Assembly: GCA_963820995.1 (NCBI GenBank)
Contig: CAWGCL010000008.1
Coordinates: forward strand, 248,001 to 312,000
DNA: 64,000 bases
Source of the DNA: JAGTVG01 sp963820995
Lineage (GTDB): Bacteria; Bacteroidota; Bacteroidia; Cytophagales; Cyclobacteriaceae
Direction of reading: 5' to 3'
Shown: piece after piece, positions 1 to 11,002 of the stretch
Layout of the letters: each line of letters starts with the position of its first letter
How positions within the stretch are numbered: the stretch's first letter is position 1
The notes under the pieces: model-generated
What the model was told of the DNA's origin: nothing
Seen by the model: only the letters and a program-made list of their open reading frames with translations
Databases searched by the model: none
Made by a program: the position numbers and the translations under genes

Positions 1-238
1 CAGTATACAGATGCAACTTGATGAGAAGTGAAGTTTTCATTATATAGAAAAAAATATCCTGTAATTTATAGCTCCTGAATATAGATAATTATCATTCAAC
101 CTGAAAATTAAACGATTATTTTTAGTTTCTGTCCAAGAGTAAAGATTATTTAATCATAGATGCTAAAGGGAACTATAAACAGCTTTGGCCAATTCCGGAT
201 AGTTCATAGTTGCATATAATCATATCTTTTATTTAGCA

Positions 239-508
239 TTAATGAAGCAAATCAAGCAGCAAGGTTTCAACCTCACTTACAAACGGTTCAATTGTATTAT
301 AAGCGCTCTTTTTTACACTAATTAAATTTGCTGGCAGGGATATGCATTTCCTATGTAAAATATTAACATGAATCAAAGTGATGTGTAGGTATTGAATAAC
401 TTGTCTTAGTTTATCGGAATCGGTCTCCAGTATCCTTTTCTTGAACTGATGTCGTTTAAATATTCCAAAGAGGTTTTCAGATTCGCAGAAATAATCTTCA
501 CATTCCAT
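239..508 (-). CDS. Hypothetical protein, third gene after arsR
   Basis: An 89-residue, mostly helical protein that I do not recognise. It is acidic at the N-terminus, with Cys in the first ten residues, and has no signal peptide or membrane segment. It lies 43 bases downstream of another small unknown gene and in the same direction as the ArsR-type regulator at 865-1149, so the three may form one transcript. The frame is open for about 17 codons upstream of the chosen ATG without another good start, so the true protein could be slightly longer, or this and the preceding small gene could be one frameshifted gene. Being real is an inference from orientation and composition only. Confidence 0.4.
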   Translation of the reverse strand: MECEDYFCESENLFGIFKRHQFKKRILETDSDKLRQVIQYLHITLIHVNILHRKCISLPANLISVKKSAYNTIEPFVSEVETLLLDLLH

Positions 509-551
509 ATTGATTCTTTCAAATGTATCCCTCAGATTAAAAAATCCGATT

Positions 552-836
552 TTATTTATTGTGTTTTATTAAAAGGGATTCATTCTGCACCGGGATGTCC
601 CTGTCAAATAACTCAACCAGGTATTTTAGAGTAAACTCTTCATTTGGTCTCTTTAACTGATGAATCTCTCTTAAATAAAGAATGATGTGAACAAATTGGG
701 CATCAAATTCCCCAAAATCTTTATGAATATTGTTTTTGCATGTTTCAATACTTGAATTTAAAAGGTCCGGTTTTCCTTCCAGGTTTTTGGATTCAGGACT
801 TGATGTGATAAGATTAGCTACAATATTCATTAGCAA
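552..836 (-). CDS. Hypothetical protein downstream of arsR
   Basis: A 94-residue soluble protein with no recognised domain, signal peptide or membrane segment. It starts with ATG 28 bases after the stop of the ArsR-type regulator and is read in the same direction, so co-transcription under the same operator is likely. The C-terminal half looks helical with mixed charge. Small unknown genes following arsR are common in Bacteroidota resistance operons, but no arsenate reductase or efflux pump is visible here, so the cargo cannot be named. Confidence 0.45.
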   Translation of the reverse strand: MLMNIVANLITSSPESKNLEGKPDLLNSSIETCKNNIHKDFGEFDAQFVHIILYLREIHQLKRPNEEFTLKYLVELFDRDIPVQNESLLIKHNK

Positions 837-864
837 CAGTTTTTAATTTCTCCAAGAAGTTGAT

Positions 865-1149
865 TCAATTTAGTGATAATTCGATCATGACTTCAGAATT
901 AAGGCAATAGCATATGTTGGATCCCTCAATCTCACCTTTTATGATGCCGGCGTTCTTCATCTCCTTGAGATGTTGAGATATGGTGGATTGTGATAAAGGC
1001 AATTCATCCAGTAAGCCATTTACAATGCAGGTCCGGTTCTTGAACAGGTATTCAATAATAGCTATCCTGGCCGGATGTGCAAATACTTTTGCAAGTGATG
1101 CGAGCCTGTTCTGCTCGTCCGAAAATAATATTGCTTTACTTAATCCCAT
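865..1149 (-). CDS. ArsR-family winged-helix transcriptional regulator
   Basis: A 94-residue protein of the size usual for ArsR/SmtB dimeric repressors. The family signature is clear: HPARIAIIEYLF in helix 2, LPLSQSTISQHLKEMKNAG as the recognition helix-turn-helix, then a short beta wing ending in a Tyr-Cys strand. Cys occurs at residues 41, 80 and 82. Arsenic sensors in Bacteroidota often have a Cys-x-Cys pair where this protein has only Cys41, so the ligand (arsenite, another metal, or a redox/persulfide signal) is open. It is probably autoregulated, because a perfect inverted repeat inside a triple repeat lies just upstream of the start codon. It heads a possible operon with two small unknown genes. 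Confidence 0.85.
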   Translation of the reverse strand: MGLSKAILFSDEQNRLASLAKVFAHPARIAIIEYLFKNRTCIVNGLLDELPLSQSTISQHLKEMKNAGIIKGEIEGSNICYCLNSEVMIELSLN

Positions 1150-1152
1150 GTT

Positions 1153-1188
1153 TTATCGTATTATCGTATTATCGTATTATTACGATAA
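1153..1188. promoter_or_regulatory. Probable ArsR operator: three TTATCGTA repeats with a perfect inverted repeat
   Basis: The octamer TTATCGTA occurs three times head to tail (1153-1160, 1161-1168, 1169-1176). The last copy forms a perfect palindrome with TACGATAA at 1181-1188 across the 4-base spacer TTAT. The element begins 3 bases upstream of the start codon of the ArsR-type gene, which is where autoregulatory ArsR operators lie. The direct repeats are exactly 8 bases apart. The sequence is seen directly; binding by the adjacent regulator is inferred. Confidence 0.7.
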
Positions 1189-1396
1189 TATACGAAGATT
1201 AATTGACAAGGTTGTGAAAGAATAGAATCAATTTAAACTGTCAGATCAAATATGTAATAAGATGACCTGAATAAGGAATCAATAGCTTTAAGTGCTCTGA
1301 TCAAAGGCAGGAAATGGCCATTTCGCAACTTGACAGAAATATCAACTAAAAATTATTTAAGTGGAGCATAATATTCATTATTTTCGAATCGCGATC

Positions 1397-1404
1397 TACC
1401 TTTG
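1397..1404 (+). promoter_or_regulatory. Possible Bacteroidota -7 promoter element before the ThuA gene
   Basis: TACCTTTG fits the Bacteroidota -7 consensus TAnnTTTG and lies 40 bases upstream of the ATG at 1445. A matching -33 TTTG is not evident, so this is a weak call based on one hexamer-sized match at a sensible distance. Confidence 0.3.
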
Positions 1405-1444
1405 CGTTAAGAATCGTAGAGCAATAATTTTTTAATAAATAATT

Positions 1445-2400
1445 ATGAAAAACATAACGATCATTACTCTTTGTTTTATACTATTTTCTTTGATGGCAGA
1501 AGCAAAACTGAAAGTTCTTATTATCGATGGGCAAAACAATCATGTGGTTTGGCCAAAGTCCACGATCATGATGAAGCAATACCTTGAAGAAACAGGACTA
1601 TTCGAGGTTGATATTATCGGACAAAATTTACCTGGAAAGCCGAACGTGAAAAAGATTTTCTGCCATCTGGCAGGTGTTGGAGAAACACAAGATCTAAAAG
1701 AACCAAAAGCTGATCCCGATTTTACTCCGGAGTTTAAAGATTATGATGTGGTAATTTCTAATTTTGGATGGAAGGCCGCTGATTGGCCAGAAAAAACCCA
1801 AAAGGCCTTAGAGAAATATATGAAAAAAGGAGGGGGATTTGTCGCTGTACATGCAGCTGATAATTCATTCCCAGAGTGGCTGGAATACAATGAAATGATT
1901 GGTCTTGGAGGATGGGGAGACCGGAATGAAAAAGATGGCCCATATGTATATTATACAAATGAAGGTAAATTGGTCCGTGATAATTCACCAGGAAGTGCGG
2001 GAGCACATGGCCCTCAGCATCAGGTTCCATTACTGTTCGTGAACCTGATCATCCGATTACGAAAGGCATGCCTGAAACTGGCTTACTACTAAAGACGAAT
2101 GCTATGCAATGTGCGTGGTCCTGCTGAAAATATGACCATCCTGGCAACAGGCAAGGATATGTCAGGCAAAGCCCCTACAGACCGACACGAACCAATGCTC
2201 ATGGTAATCAACTATGAAAAGGGCGTATTTTCCATACTACACTTGGGCATGATGATTATTCCAGCGAAAGTGTGGGATTTATCATTTCATTTTTACGTGG
2301 TGCCGAATGGGCGGCAACCGGTAAAGTCACCATAGCCATACCAGATGATTTTCCAACAGCTGAAAAATCGACAAGCCGGAAATTTAAACTAAAAGAATAG
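1445..2400 (+). pseudogene. ThuA-domain secreted protein, multiply frameshifted
   Basis: The product starts with a signal peptide (MKNITIITLCFILFSLMAEA) followed by a ThuA-like fold: the LKVLIIDGQNNH strand, VISNFGW, and GGGFVAVHAADNSF, typical of the trehalose-utilisation ThuA family, which has a class I amidotransferase-like fold. In the first frame the protein derails near 2028. The family sequence then continues in the other frames (REPDHPITKGMP, RGPAENMTILATG, FLRGAEWAATGKVTIAIP) up to a TAG at 2398-2400. At least four single-base shifts are needed, several readable as one missing base. Secreted ThuA proteins in Bacteroidota usually accompany sugar oxidoreductases and glycan degradation, but the nearest such genes are 19 kb away. 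Either decayed or damaged by sequencing indels. Confidence 0.75.
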
Positions 2401-2407
2401 AGATATC

Positions 2408-2423
2408 CAGGACAAAAGTCCTG
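2408..2423 (+). terminator. Short hairpin after the ThuA gene
   Basis: CAGGAC-AAAA-GTCCTG is a perfect 6-bp stem with a 4-base loop, 8 bases after the reconstructed stop codon. No U-run follows directly, so it may be only a 3' stabilising hairpin rather than an intrinsic terminator. Confidence 0.35.
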
Positions 2424-2583
2424 ATTGGTAGAGTTGAAAATTTTTAATAAAGAAGGTCAAGGTATTGTCATGGGTTAAAGATACATCCGACAGGTCAAGT
2501 CGCAATCGAACCAAATTATTTTGAAAGAGGCAAAAATATATCTTTGAAAGATATATTGATTTTGCAGATTTTTAGGTGATCAT

Positions 2584-2850
2584 TTATCTGGAGTGAAAGT
2601 TCATTTTGACCAGCAAGGAATCAAAATCTTCCATTCCAATTAAAATGTCCCAATATGGATCGGCATTCAGTGAAAACATAGAAGGGAAACGTTCATTATA
2701 AGCTCCGTTGGGCAAATCTATAGCTTTATCTTTTTCACAATAAGGTGAATATAAACTGGTCAGTAGCATCGGGAAGATATAATTAAGCACTATGTGGTCC
2801 TTATAAAGAATGTTACAATTTGCCGAAGTTAATATTATGATTAGAATCAT
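2584..2850 (-). CDS. Hypothetical small protein
   Basis: An 88-residue reading frame with a hydrophobic N-terminus and no recognised domain. An ATG is preceded by GGAG about 11 bases upstream, a better ribosome site than most genes here. The C-terminal half (LPNGAYNERF to the end) has a natural amino-acid mix. It stands alone between the ThuA gene and the first cyclase, and the flanks (2424-2583 and 2851-3159) show nothing recognisable. It could be a fragment of a larger decayed gene. Confidence 0.35.
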   Translation of the reverse strand: MILIIILTSANCNILYKDHIVLNYIFPMLLTSLYSPYCEKDKAIDLPNGAYNERFPSMFSLNADPYWDILIGMEDFDSLLVKMNFHSR

Positions 2851-3159
2851 AAAGAAAATACTCCAAAATAGTTTTCTTTAAGTTGACAAAAAACATAAAT
2901 CTAATCAGCAACATAATATTGTAATATTCAATATCATCAATAATTACCAGAATATTCATCATTTAATTAGTTGCTGTTGATTAACAGGCCAATAAGAAAC
3001 TGGTTGTTTTATGTTTCAAAAATCCTTATTTTACAAGTTATATAATGCCTGTTTCAGTGTAGGAAATAGTTTATCCAATTGATTGGTATATCGCAGATAA
3101 TGCCTTAGATAGCTTTTAGGATACATTTTCTAAAAATACAATACTTTACTACCACAGAA

Positions 3160-6100
3160 ATGAAAAAATGCCCAAAATGTCAGCATGAGAATTCCGATCA
3201 GGCCAAGTTTTGTAATAGTTGTGGCTCTAAATTGTCAAATACCTGCTCCAAATGCGGAATGGATAATAATTTGGAGGCCAAATTCTGCAGCCATTGCGGG
3301 TTTAGCCTGGCTACTGATGAGGAAAGGGAAAGGCCTGAGGGTTCAATTACCAGGAAAAGAACTAAAAAAGAGGCAGAACGACGGCAACTGACAATCCTGT
3401 TTTGTGATCCGGTCGGTTCAACTCCCCTATCAGAGCAACTCGATCCGGAAGAATACCGACAGGTGATCACGGATTATCATCGGCTAGCTGAAAAAGTGAT
3501 CAGAGGAAATAACGGTCATATTGCCCAATACCTGGGTGACGGTTTGCTTACTTATTTCGGTTATCCGCAAGGATTAGAAGATGCTCCAAGAGCAGGAGTC
3601 AAGACAGGATCGGGTATTTTAGAGGCCATAGCTGATGCAAATAAAGACTGGGTGGCCGCCGGCAAAACAGAAGTGAGTGTACGTATAGGTATTCATACCG
3701 GACTGGTAGTGGTTGATGAACATCTTGCGCTTGGCGAAGCAGTCAACATTGCTGCTCGCCTGGAAGGGCTCGCTCCTCATAATGGGATAGTTATTAGTCC
3801 TCAAACCAATAAATTGGTGTATGGCTGGTTTGAAGTTAAAAGTATAGGTAAACATACGTTAAAAGGTATTTCCGAACCGATGGAACTATACCAGGTACTG
3901 CATGAAAGTGGTGCCATAACACGCCTGGATGTCGCAAAAAACAAGCGCCTTTCACCCCTGGTCGGAAGAAGAAACGAATTGGACATCCTCATTGAGTACT
4001 GGGAGCAGGCAAGAAAGGGAAACAGCAATTTTATGTTGTTACATGGGGAAGCCGGTATTGGCAAATCCCGGCTGGTCGATACAATGGAAGAAAAAATTGC
4101 ATTGGATCCCAATAGTAACCTTGCAGTGGCTAGAGGTTCAGCATATCAGCAGAATAGTGCTTTTTTCCCGATTGTAGGAATGCTGGAACAATACATCTTC
4201 CAATTTACAGCAGGAGATAAACCTGATGATAAACTTGTTAAGTTAGAAAAATACCTGAAAGGTTCAAGCCTCGATTTCGATTCAGCCATGCCCTTATTTG
4301 CTGAATTCCTTTCAATCCCCTCCAAGCAACATCCTCCACTGATTATAAGCCCATTTTCAAAAAGGCAAAAAACCATGGATAGCCTGACACAACTATTGCT
4401 ATACCAGGCTGAATTAAAACATTTGTTACTGGTTTTGGAAGACTTGCACTGGGCAGATGCTTCAACTCTTGAATGGTTAAATCTGTTTATTGAAAAAATA
4501 GAAGGGAAAACCCTGCTAACACTCTGCACAACCCGGCCTGGTTTCAAGGCGGAATGGCAGGGCCGTTCCAACTTTACACAAATAAACCTTCAAAGGCTCT
4601 CCTCAGCAGAAATAATGGATATATGTCATCATCAAACGAAGGGAAAAGCTCTTCCCGAAGAGATCCTGAATCAAATTGCCAGCAAGACTGAAGGGGTTCC
4701 CTTATTTGTAGAAGAATTGACAAAGACAATTATCGAATCTGAGGTACTAGTAGAAAAAACCGATGGCTTTGAAGTGGCCGGACCCGTATCAACACTGGCC
4801 ATACCTTCTACATTGCAGGATTCCCTCCTGGCTCGCCTTGACCGCCTGGACGATGTAAAAGAGATTGTCCAGGTTGGATCAGTATTGGGTCGTGAATTTT
4901 CAATTGACATGTTGACCGCTGTACTTCCGGATGAGGTTGACAGCCTGGAACATTCGATGCTCAAATTATTGGACTCGGAAATTTTCTACCTTGGAGGATC
5001 TGAGGAGACAATGTATCAATTTAAACACGCATTGATACAGGATGCAGCTTATGAATCTTTACTAAAAAGTCGCAGGCAACAGATGCATCAAAAGGTAGCC
5101 TCAGTGCTGGAAGATCAATTCAAAGAAATAGCCAATACACAGCCTGAATTGCTGGCGCATCACTATACCGAAGCCGGTCAACCAATTCAGGCTATTCCTC
5201 TCTGGTTACAAGCGGGCCAGCAAGCCAGCCAAAAAAATGCTACTGCTGAAGTCATCTCCCACCTTGAAAAGGGATTGGGATTATTACATCATATAAAATC
5301 AGGATCAGATCGCAAGAATTTTGAACTCGATATTCTTTTAACCTTAGGAGGCACTTTTGTTGTTTCGCATGGATTTCCTCATCCTAAAGTGAAAGAAACT
5401 TTCAATCGAGCACGGGATATTGCTCAAAAAATAGAAGTTAATCATAAGCTGGCCTTAGTCTTATTTAATTTACTTTCATATTATCTTAATACAGAAGACT
5501 ATTCAGCACAGAGGAATTGTCAGTCTATATCAGGAAATTGTCTAAAGATCCGAATGAGGGGTATTGGTTTGAATTAACAAGTGAGCAATTAGTGGGTGGT
5601 TCAAAGATTATAAGGGGAGAATTTGTGATAGCTAACCAGAGTTATCAACGCGTACTTGAGATATTCGATCCATCTTTACCTTTTCCCTGGGAATTAGCGC
5701 CCAGTGGATATATCGAAATTGGTGCAAAAGCCTGGAAAATGATAGTTCTTCATATATTAGGTTATATGGATCAGGCGAAAGATCTTTCTGATAATCATTT
5801 ATCCTATGCCAAAGACCATAAGGATTCAATGACATTATATCATATTTATACTTTTCCTGCTTTGTATAAGTTGGAAGCAAGAGAATGGAAGGCATCTGAA
5901 AAATTGATGGAGGAGTATCTGCCAATTGTCAGGGAGTTTGGAGATCCGATTTTTACGTTAACGGCGGAAGTTTATTATTATATCGCCCGTGCATTCCAGA
6001 GAGATGGAAAAGCATTCGATACAGCCGTAAATCTTATCAATGTTTGTTATGATATTGGTTTTAAGGCTTTTGCAGTGACAATGTCTCCCTACATTGGTGA

Positions 6101-6476
6101 ACAATATTTTCGAATTGGGGAATATGAATCCGCTTTAAGTTGGATTGAAAAGATACTGGATCACGTAAACAAGACAGGCTCTCATATACATACCGCCGAA
6201 TTGTTAAGGATCAAAGGTCTCACTTTAATGGTACTTGGCAAGCCTGATACTATCGCTGAAGAAAACTTCATCCAGGCACTAGATATGGCGAAAAAACAAT
6301 CAGCCAAAACGTATGAACTTCGGGCTGCACGTGACCTTGCCCGGCTCTGGGAAAAACAGGGAAAGAGGGATGAGGCATATGAATTGTTGAAAGGAGTGTA
6401 CGACTGGTTTACTGAAGGACATGATTCGGTCGATCTCCGGGGAGCTAAAGAGATTCTGGATGAATTGAAGAAATGA
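3160..6476 (+). pseudogene. Zinc-ribbon class III nucleotide cyclase with AAA-type ATPase and TPR region, one frameshift
   Basis: Two CxxC zinc ribbons (Cys 4/7/18/21 and 29/32/43/46) come first. A class III adenylate/guanylate cyclase domain follows at roughly residues 72-250, with both metal-binding aspartates present (FCDPVGST, Asp83; YLGDGLL, Asp127). A P-loop ATPase comes next (Walker A GEAGIGKS at 296-303; Walker B-like LLLVLEDLHWAD), then a long helical repeat region. This order is a known large cytosolic signalling architecture in which a STAND-like ATPase is joined to a cyclase. The frame breaks near 5515 and continues one base off to a stop at 6476, giving about 1,100 residues, a normal family length. 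One missing base explains it. The product would make a cyclic nucleotide in response to an unknown signal; the ligand cannot be told from sequence. Confidence 0.85.
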
Positions 6477-6782
6477 TAGGAAAAATTCTGCGTAGGACCT
6501 CTGGCTATCAAAAAATATGCCCCTGTCCTTGTCTGAAAGAATATCAGGTATTAATTACAAATAATTTGAAACATTAAGGTAAATTACGGACATTTCATAC
6601 TTGAAACATATGAAATACCCACATTGGATATCCTTCAAATCCGGGACCTTGTTGCTGTTACCTAAAGATCCAAACGGATCTATTATCCCTTCTATTTAGA
6701 ATCAACAACTACAAAATCCGTCCATTCCAGGCTTTCAAAATATGCAGCCCCACCACCTGATTCCGGACCAAGATAAGAATTT

Positions 6783-7523
6783 TCAACCAGGTATGAACTT
6801 GGTTTCCAGAGCGAGTTCCTTGTATGGTTCGAATAGTTGTTTGACAATTTCCTGTTCTTGTCCACCGGTTGGCCAGAATCTTTCCCTGGCCTCTATAGAT
6901 TCAATGGCAAAAATAGTGATGAACGAATCTTTATCCTGACCTGCAACTGCTTTATAATAATAAAGATTCATATCATGGACCAAATGCCCAACCGTCGGAT
7001 TCAATTTCTCTACAACGAGTTTTTCAAAATCTTTAGCCATATCCGGTTTGACTTGAAGGTAATGGATCCCAAGAAGATCTACGGAAGGAAGCGAGGAAAA
7101 CTGATCCCCGCCAATCAGGTGGTATTCAGTATAATCATCAGGATTCTCCAGGAATGAGGAAGGTGGTTTAGAAAGATCACCAGCAACGGAAATCATTGCC
7201 TTGTCAGTAAATGGACTATTCTTGGGGAGTTTTTTACGGTCTTTTTGAGTTTCTGCGTTACATATTGTTAAAAACTCGCCGCTTCGATCACCCCCGGTCA
7301 GCCTGCAACAGGTACATGGTTGGACCTGGAGTGGCCTTATTCCAGGCCGGCATGAAATCTTTAGACATATAGGATTTAAACTCGTCGGAGTCTACACTTT
7401 CTTTCAATGATGAAGTGCTCACCAAAATCGTTTCACCTATAGGTATAGCTTCCCATAGGCTATAATTCCAATTACCATTGAGATACATAATGCGAAGATG
7501 GTCTTAAATATATTCATGGTCAT
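6783..7523 (-). pseudogene. Exported two-repeat alpha/beta-barrel-like protein, frameshifted
   Basis: Translating from the ATG at 7523 gives a signal peptide (MNIFKTIFALCISMVIGI) that runs into a stop after one missing base. The protein resumes as IPIGETILVSTSSLKE, breaks again near 7250, and continues to a TGA at 6783-6785. The second half (HYLQVKPDMAKDFEKLVVEK ... FWPTGGQEQEIVKQLF) has the beta-alpha-beta feel of dimeric alpha+beta barrel (ABM/EthD-like) domains. The first half, with KSYMSKDFMPAWNKATPG, looks like a second copy. I do not recognise the family by name. There are at least two frameshifts. Function unknown. Confidence 0.5.
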
Positions 7524-8019
7524 TCCAGGTTGGTTCAGGATTTAATAGGTGTTCTAAGCTACAGTACAGCTCTTGTTTATTATAATCAAACAATAATTAT
7601 ACCTTAAGCCAAGATAGTGATTTAAATGCAATTTTTATATTGAACAAGTAAATTTGACAATCTATTCGGATATGTTCTTCCTGGTCTTTACAATAGCGTT
7701 TGCAGGGCACATTCCTATCCATATTCCACTGTTACCTCGAAAAGCTTAAGGAGTTTAAAATAAGGATAGTCAAGGCAGTTCGCGAGCCCGATATAAGGAC
7801 TTAAAATGCGACCTGTTATAATTAAATGTACTTGCTCATATTGTATAATCATATTCCGCTTATAGGTATAACATTGTAATTCCATCATGAAATATAAAAT
7901 CACCTGAAAACGGCTTATAACTAACAATTACGATTCCGCAAGGTTATCTGGCGGCTCAGCATATTTTTTTCCGCTTCCACTTTTCATACACAAATTAGTA
8001 TCGTCATTTAATTTCACCT
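7524..8019. other. Intergenic stretch without a supported gene
   Basis: This 496-base stretch separates divergent genes. One 70-codon frame on the minus strand (7715-7927) is open but rich in rare-looking Tyr/Ile/Cys runs, has no ribosome site, and I do not support it. No clear promoter, hairpin or repeat was seen. Confidence 0.4.
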
Positions 8020-10197
8020 GTGATGAAAAAGATAAGGACATTCATAATATTTTTATTTCTGGCATATCCTTTCATATTGTCAGGCCAGACAAAAATTCAG
8101 GGGAAGATATATGATGCTAATGGCGATCCGGTCATAGGGGCCAATGTGTTTATTGAAGGAACTTATAATGGTTCAAGCAGTGATCATGAAGGATATTTCA
8201 TCTTTGAGTTTGAAGATAAAGGTGCTCATACTCTGGTTGTGAAATTTATGGGTTACGAGATGTTTATCTGCCCGTAAATATAGCTGAAGAATCCATAATC
8301 CTGGAAGTAAACCTAACTGAAGAGACCAACCAATTGGATATGATTACAATAACCGCAGGATCATTTGAAGCTGGCGGAGAAAACAAGCGGACAATACTCA
8401 AGGAACTGATATTGTAACGACCGCAGGGGCCACCGGGGATATTGCGGGAGTGCTTAACACGCTACCAGGAACACAAACTGTTGGAGAAGAAGGAAAATTA
8501 TATGTGCGTGGCGGGGACGATTATGAGACAAAAACCTTCGTTGATGGAATGCGGGTAATAAAACCATATTATACCACCATCCCTAATACAGCAACCAGAA
8601 ACAGGTTCTCACCTTTCATGTTCAAGGGGACCAGTTTCAGTACCGGAGGATACTCGGCTGAATACGGTCAGGGCCTTTCTTCTGCATTAATCCTCTCCAC
8701 AAAAGAGAAAGCTGACCAGACACGTACGGATCTGACTATTATCCCATTCGGGATCGAAGCGGCACAATGCCTTTCAAGCGAAAAGACTTCCTTAGCCGGA
8801 AAAGTGGGCTACTTCAACATGAAACCCTACTATGCCGTAATTCCACAGAATATCGATTGGATTTATCCTCCGGAATCAGTAGATGCAAACCTGGCGTTCA
8901 GAAATAAAACAGGAAAAACCGGGATAATAAAAGCATATGGAAATTTCACCTGGTCCACATCACAAATGTACCAATACAGTATAGATGAACCCGCTGTAAA
9001 AACCGCCATGAACCTGGACAACCTGTATGGATATTTTAATACATCATATAAAAATTCACTGGGTAGAAAATGGTCATACCTTGCAGGGGCTTCATATTCA
9101 ATTAACCAGGATGAATATACTTTTGATACAGTTGCAGTGAATGATCATACCACGGGAGGACAGTTGAAATTAGCTTTTTCAGGTGATATCAATAGTCGCA
9201 TATCCCTGAATTCCGGGATGGATGTTTTCGTTAAAGACAATAATTTTACCTATTCGAATTCTAATGAAGACATATACAACACGCTTTCCTTCAGGGAATT
9301 GATAATGGCAGCCTTCCTGGAAGCAGATATTTATTTTACCAGCAGTTTCCTGGCACGGATCGGTGTAAGATCAGAATATTGCAATCTCAACAACACCTAC
9401 ACGTTTGACCCGCGCATTTCCCTGGCTTACAAATTAGGAATAAGTCAAGCACTTCATTTGCCTACGGGACCTTTCAGCAAACAGCCAAGAAGAATATGCT
9501 AAGGATCGTAAATGACCTTGGGAACGAAAGAGCCACTCACTATATCCTAAATTATCAATACATTGATGGAGGGAAAACATTCAGGATTGAAGGATATTAC
9601 AAACGATACGACCAACTTGTCAAATATGATCCTCAAAACATGTACGATCCCTTAAAATATTATAACTCGGGAAGCGGATATGCCCAGGGTATTGATATAT
9701 TCTGGAGGGATAGCTACAGGAGTTTGAAAAACGTTGATTACTGGATCTCTTATTCATTCCTCGATACAGAAAGGGATTACCGGGATTTCCCGGAAAGGGC
9801 CATACCCATCTTTGCTTCAAGACACAACATATCGGTTGCCTATAAGCAATTCTTTCCAAAATTAAGATCTTTCCTGAGCGGGACTTACACATATGCTTCC
9901 CCAAGACCATACAACGATCCCAATACCTCCGGTTTTAATACGGGCCGGACAAAGAGTTTTAATGATCTGAGTGTAACAATTGCACATATGCTTTCTGAAA
10001 ATATTGGATTGTTCTTTATGTGCTCTAACGTGCTTGGAATAAATAATGTATTTGGATATGAATTTGGCACAGCCGTAAATGAAGATGGATTATATAATCA
10101 AAGAGCAATTATACCTGCTGCAAGGCGGTTTATTTTAATAGGCGTAACCATAACGCTAAGTAAAAATGGTGTCATGAATCAATTAAGGTCATTGTAA
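8020..10197 (+). pseudogene. TonB-dependent outer-membrane receptor with CarboxypepD_reg-like domain, frameshifted
   Basis: The product begins with a signal peptide ending near LSGQ. A carboxypeptidase-regulatory-like domain (QGKIYDANGDPVIGANVFIE ... KFMGYE) follows, then a plug domain (AGVLNTLPGTQTVGEEGKLY, VRGGDDYETKTFVDGMRV, GGYSAEYGQGLSSALIL) and a beta-barrel with many aromatic-ended strands. The pieces lie in three frames with breaks near 8265, 8410 and 9470; joined they give about 725 residues. That length and the absence of a SusD partner argue against a SusC polysaccharide receptor and for a smaller ligand such as a metal chelate, cofactor or peptide. A small exported TPR-like protein follows 17 bases downstream, a pairing seen elsewhere in Bacteroidota. 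Energised through TonB/ExbBD. Confidence 0.85.
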
Positions 10198-10214
10198 ACT
10201 AAATAAATTTTAAA

Positions 10215-10858
10215 ATGAGAACACTAACAGGATTATTATTTGCAATCATTATGAACCCGGTATTTTCCTACAGCGAAACTACCTATGAGAAGGCCATGGA
10301 AGATGCACTCAATATGCTCAATCAGGCAACAAACATTGATGATTTCCGTGGGCGGCCAATCAATTTGACCGTATTGGAGATATTGAAGAGGATAAATGGC
10401 TTCCGCAGTATCATGCAGCCTATGCAAAAGTGATGATGGCTTCCATAGAAGCAGATCTTCAGAAAAAAGACCCTTTTCTTGATGCAGCTCAGCTGAATCT
10501 GGATGCTATTGAGAACCTGGAACATGATGTTTCTGAGAGATTAGCCTTGGAGGGATTCCTGATTATGATCCGTATGTCGGTTTCATTGGACCGGGGTATG
10601 GAATTAGGGATCGATTGCGGGATGATTCTTAATGAAGCCTATACCCTGAACAACCAGAATCCACGTGCTGTATTAATGCTGGCACAATTTAAGCATGGAT
10701 CGGCTCAATACATGGGTCAGGATACATCCGAATCCTGTGCCATGTTTGAAGAAGCTCTGGAATTACTTGAAAAGAATGAAAAAGCGGAAAAGGATCAAAT
10801 ACTGCCGGCATGGGGAAAGGAAATGGCTTTAATACTTCTACAACCGTGTCAAAACTAA
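10215..10858 (+). pseudogene. Exported TPR-like partner of the TonB receptor, frameshifted
   Basis: It begins 17 bases after the receptor stop. The first frame has a signal peptide and an amphipathic helix (YEKAMEDALNMLNQA). The frame breaks near 10350. Read one frame over, the sequence continues as ANQFDRIGDIEEDKWLPQYH AAYAKVMM, split here only for length, and then the second long frame to a stop at 10858. The reconstructed protein of about 215 residues is all-helical with tetratricopeptide-like spacing (MFEEALELLEK). Its place behind a TonB receptor suggests a periplasmic accessory protein; the precise role is unknown. Confidence 0.65.
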
Positions 10859-11002
10859 CATCAATTTTATGGTTCTTGAAAGACAGTTGGGATAGGCTGT
10901 AAAATATTGGATGATTATATCCTGATCTATATTGAATAAATGTGAAATATCATTTTGATTATATTTCAGGATATTTTTCTTTTTTGGCGCTAAACATATT
11001 GG

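Noticed and set aside
7715..7927. 70-codon minus-strand frame between the barrel-like protein and the TonB receptor
   Set aside because: Composition is unusual for a protein, there is no ribosome site or motif, and no neighbour supports it.
8020..10197. SusC-type polysaccharide receptor
   Set aside because: The reconstructed length (~725 residues) is well short of SusC and no SusD lipoprotein follows, so I call it an ordinary TonB-dependent receptor.
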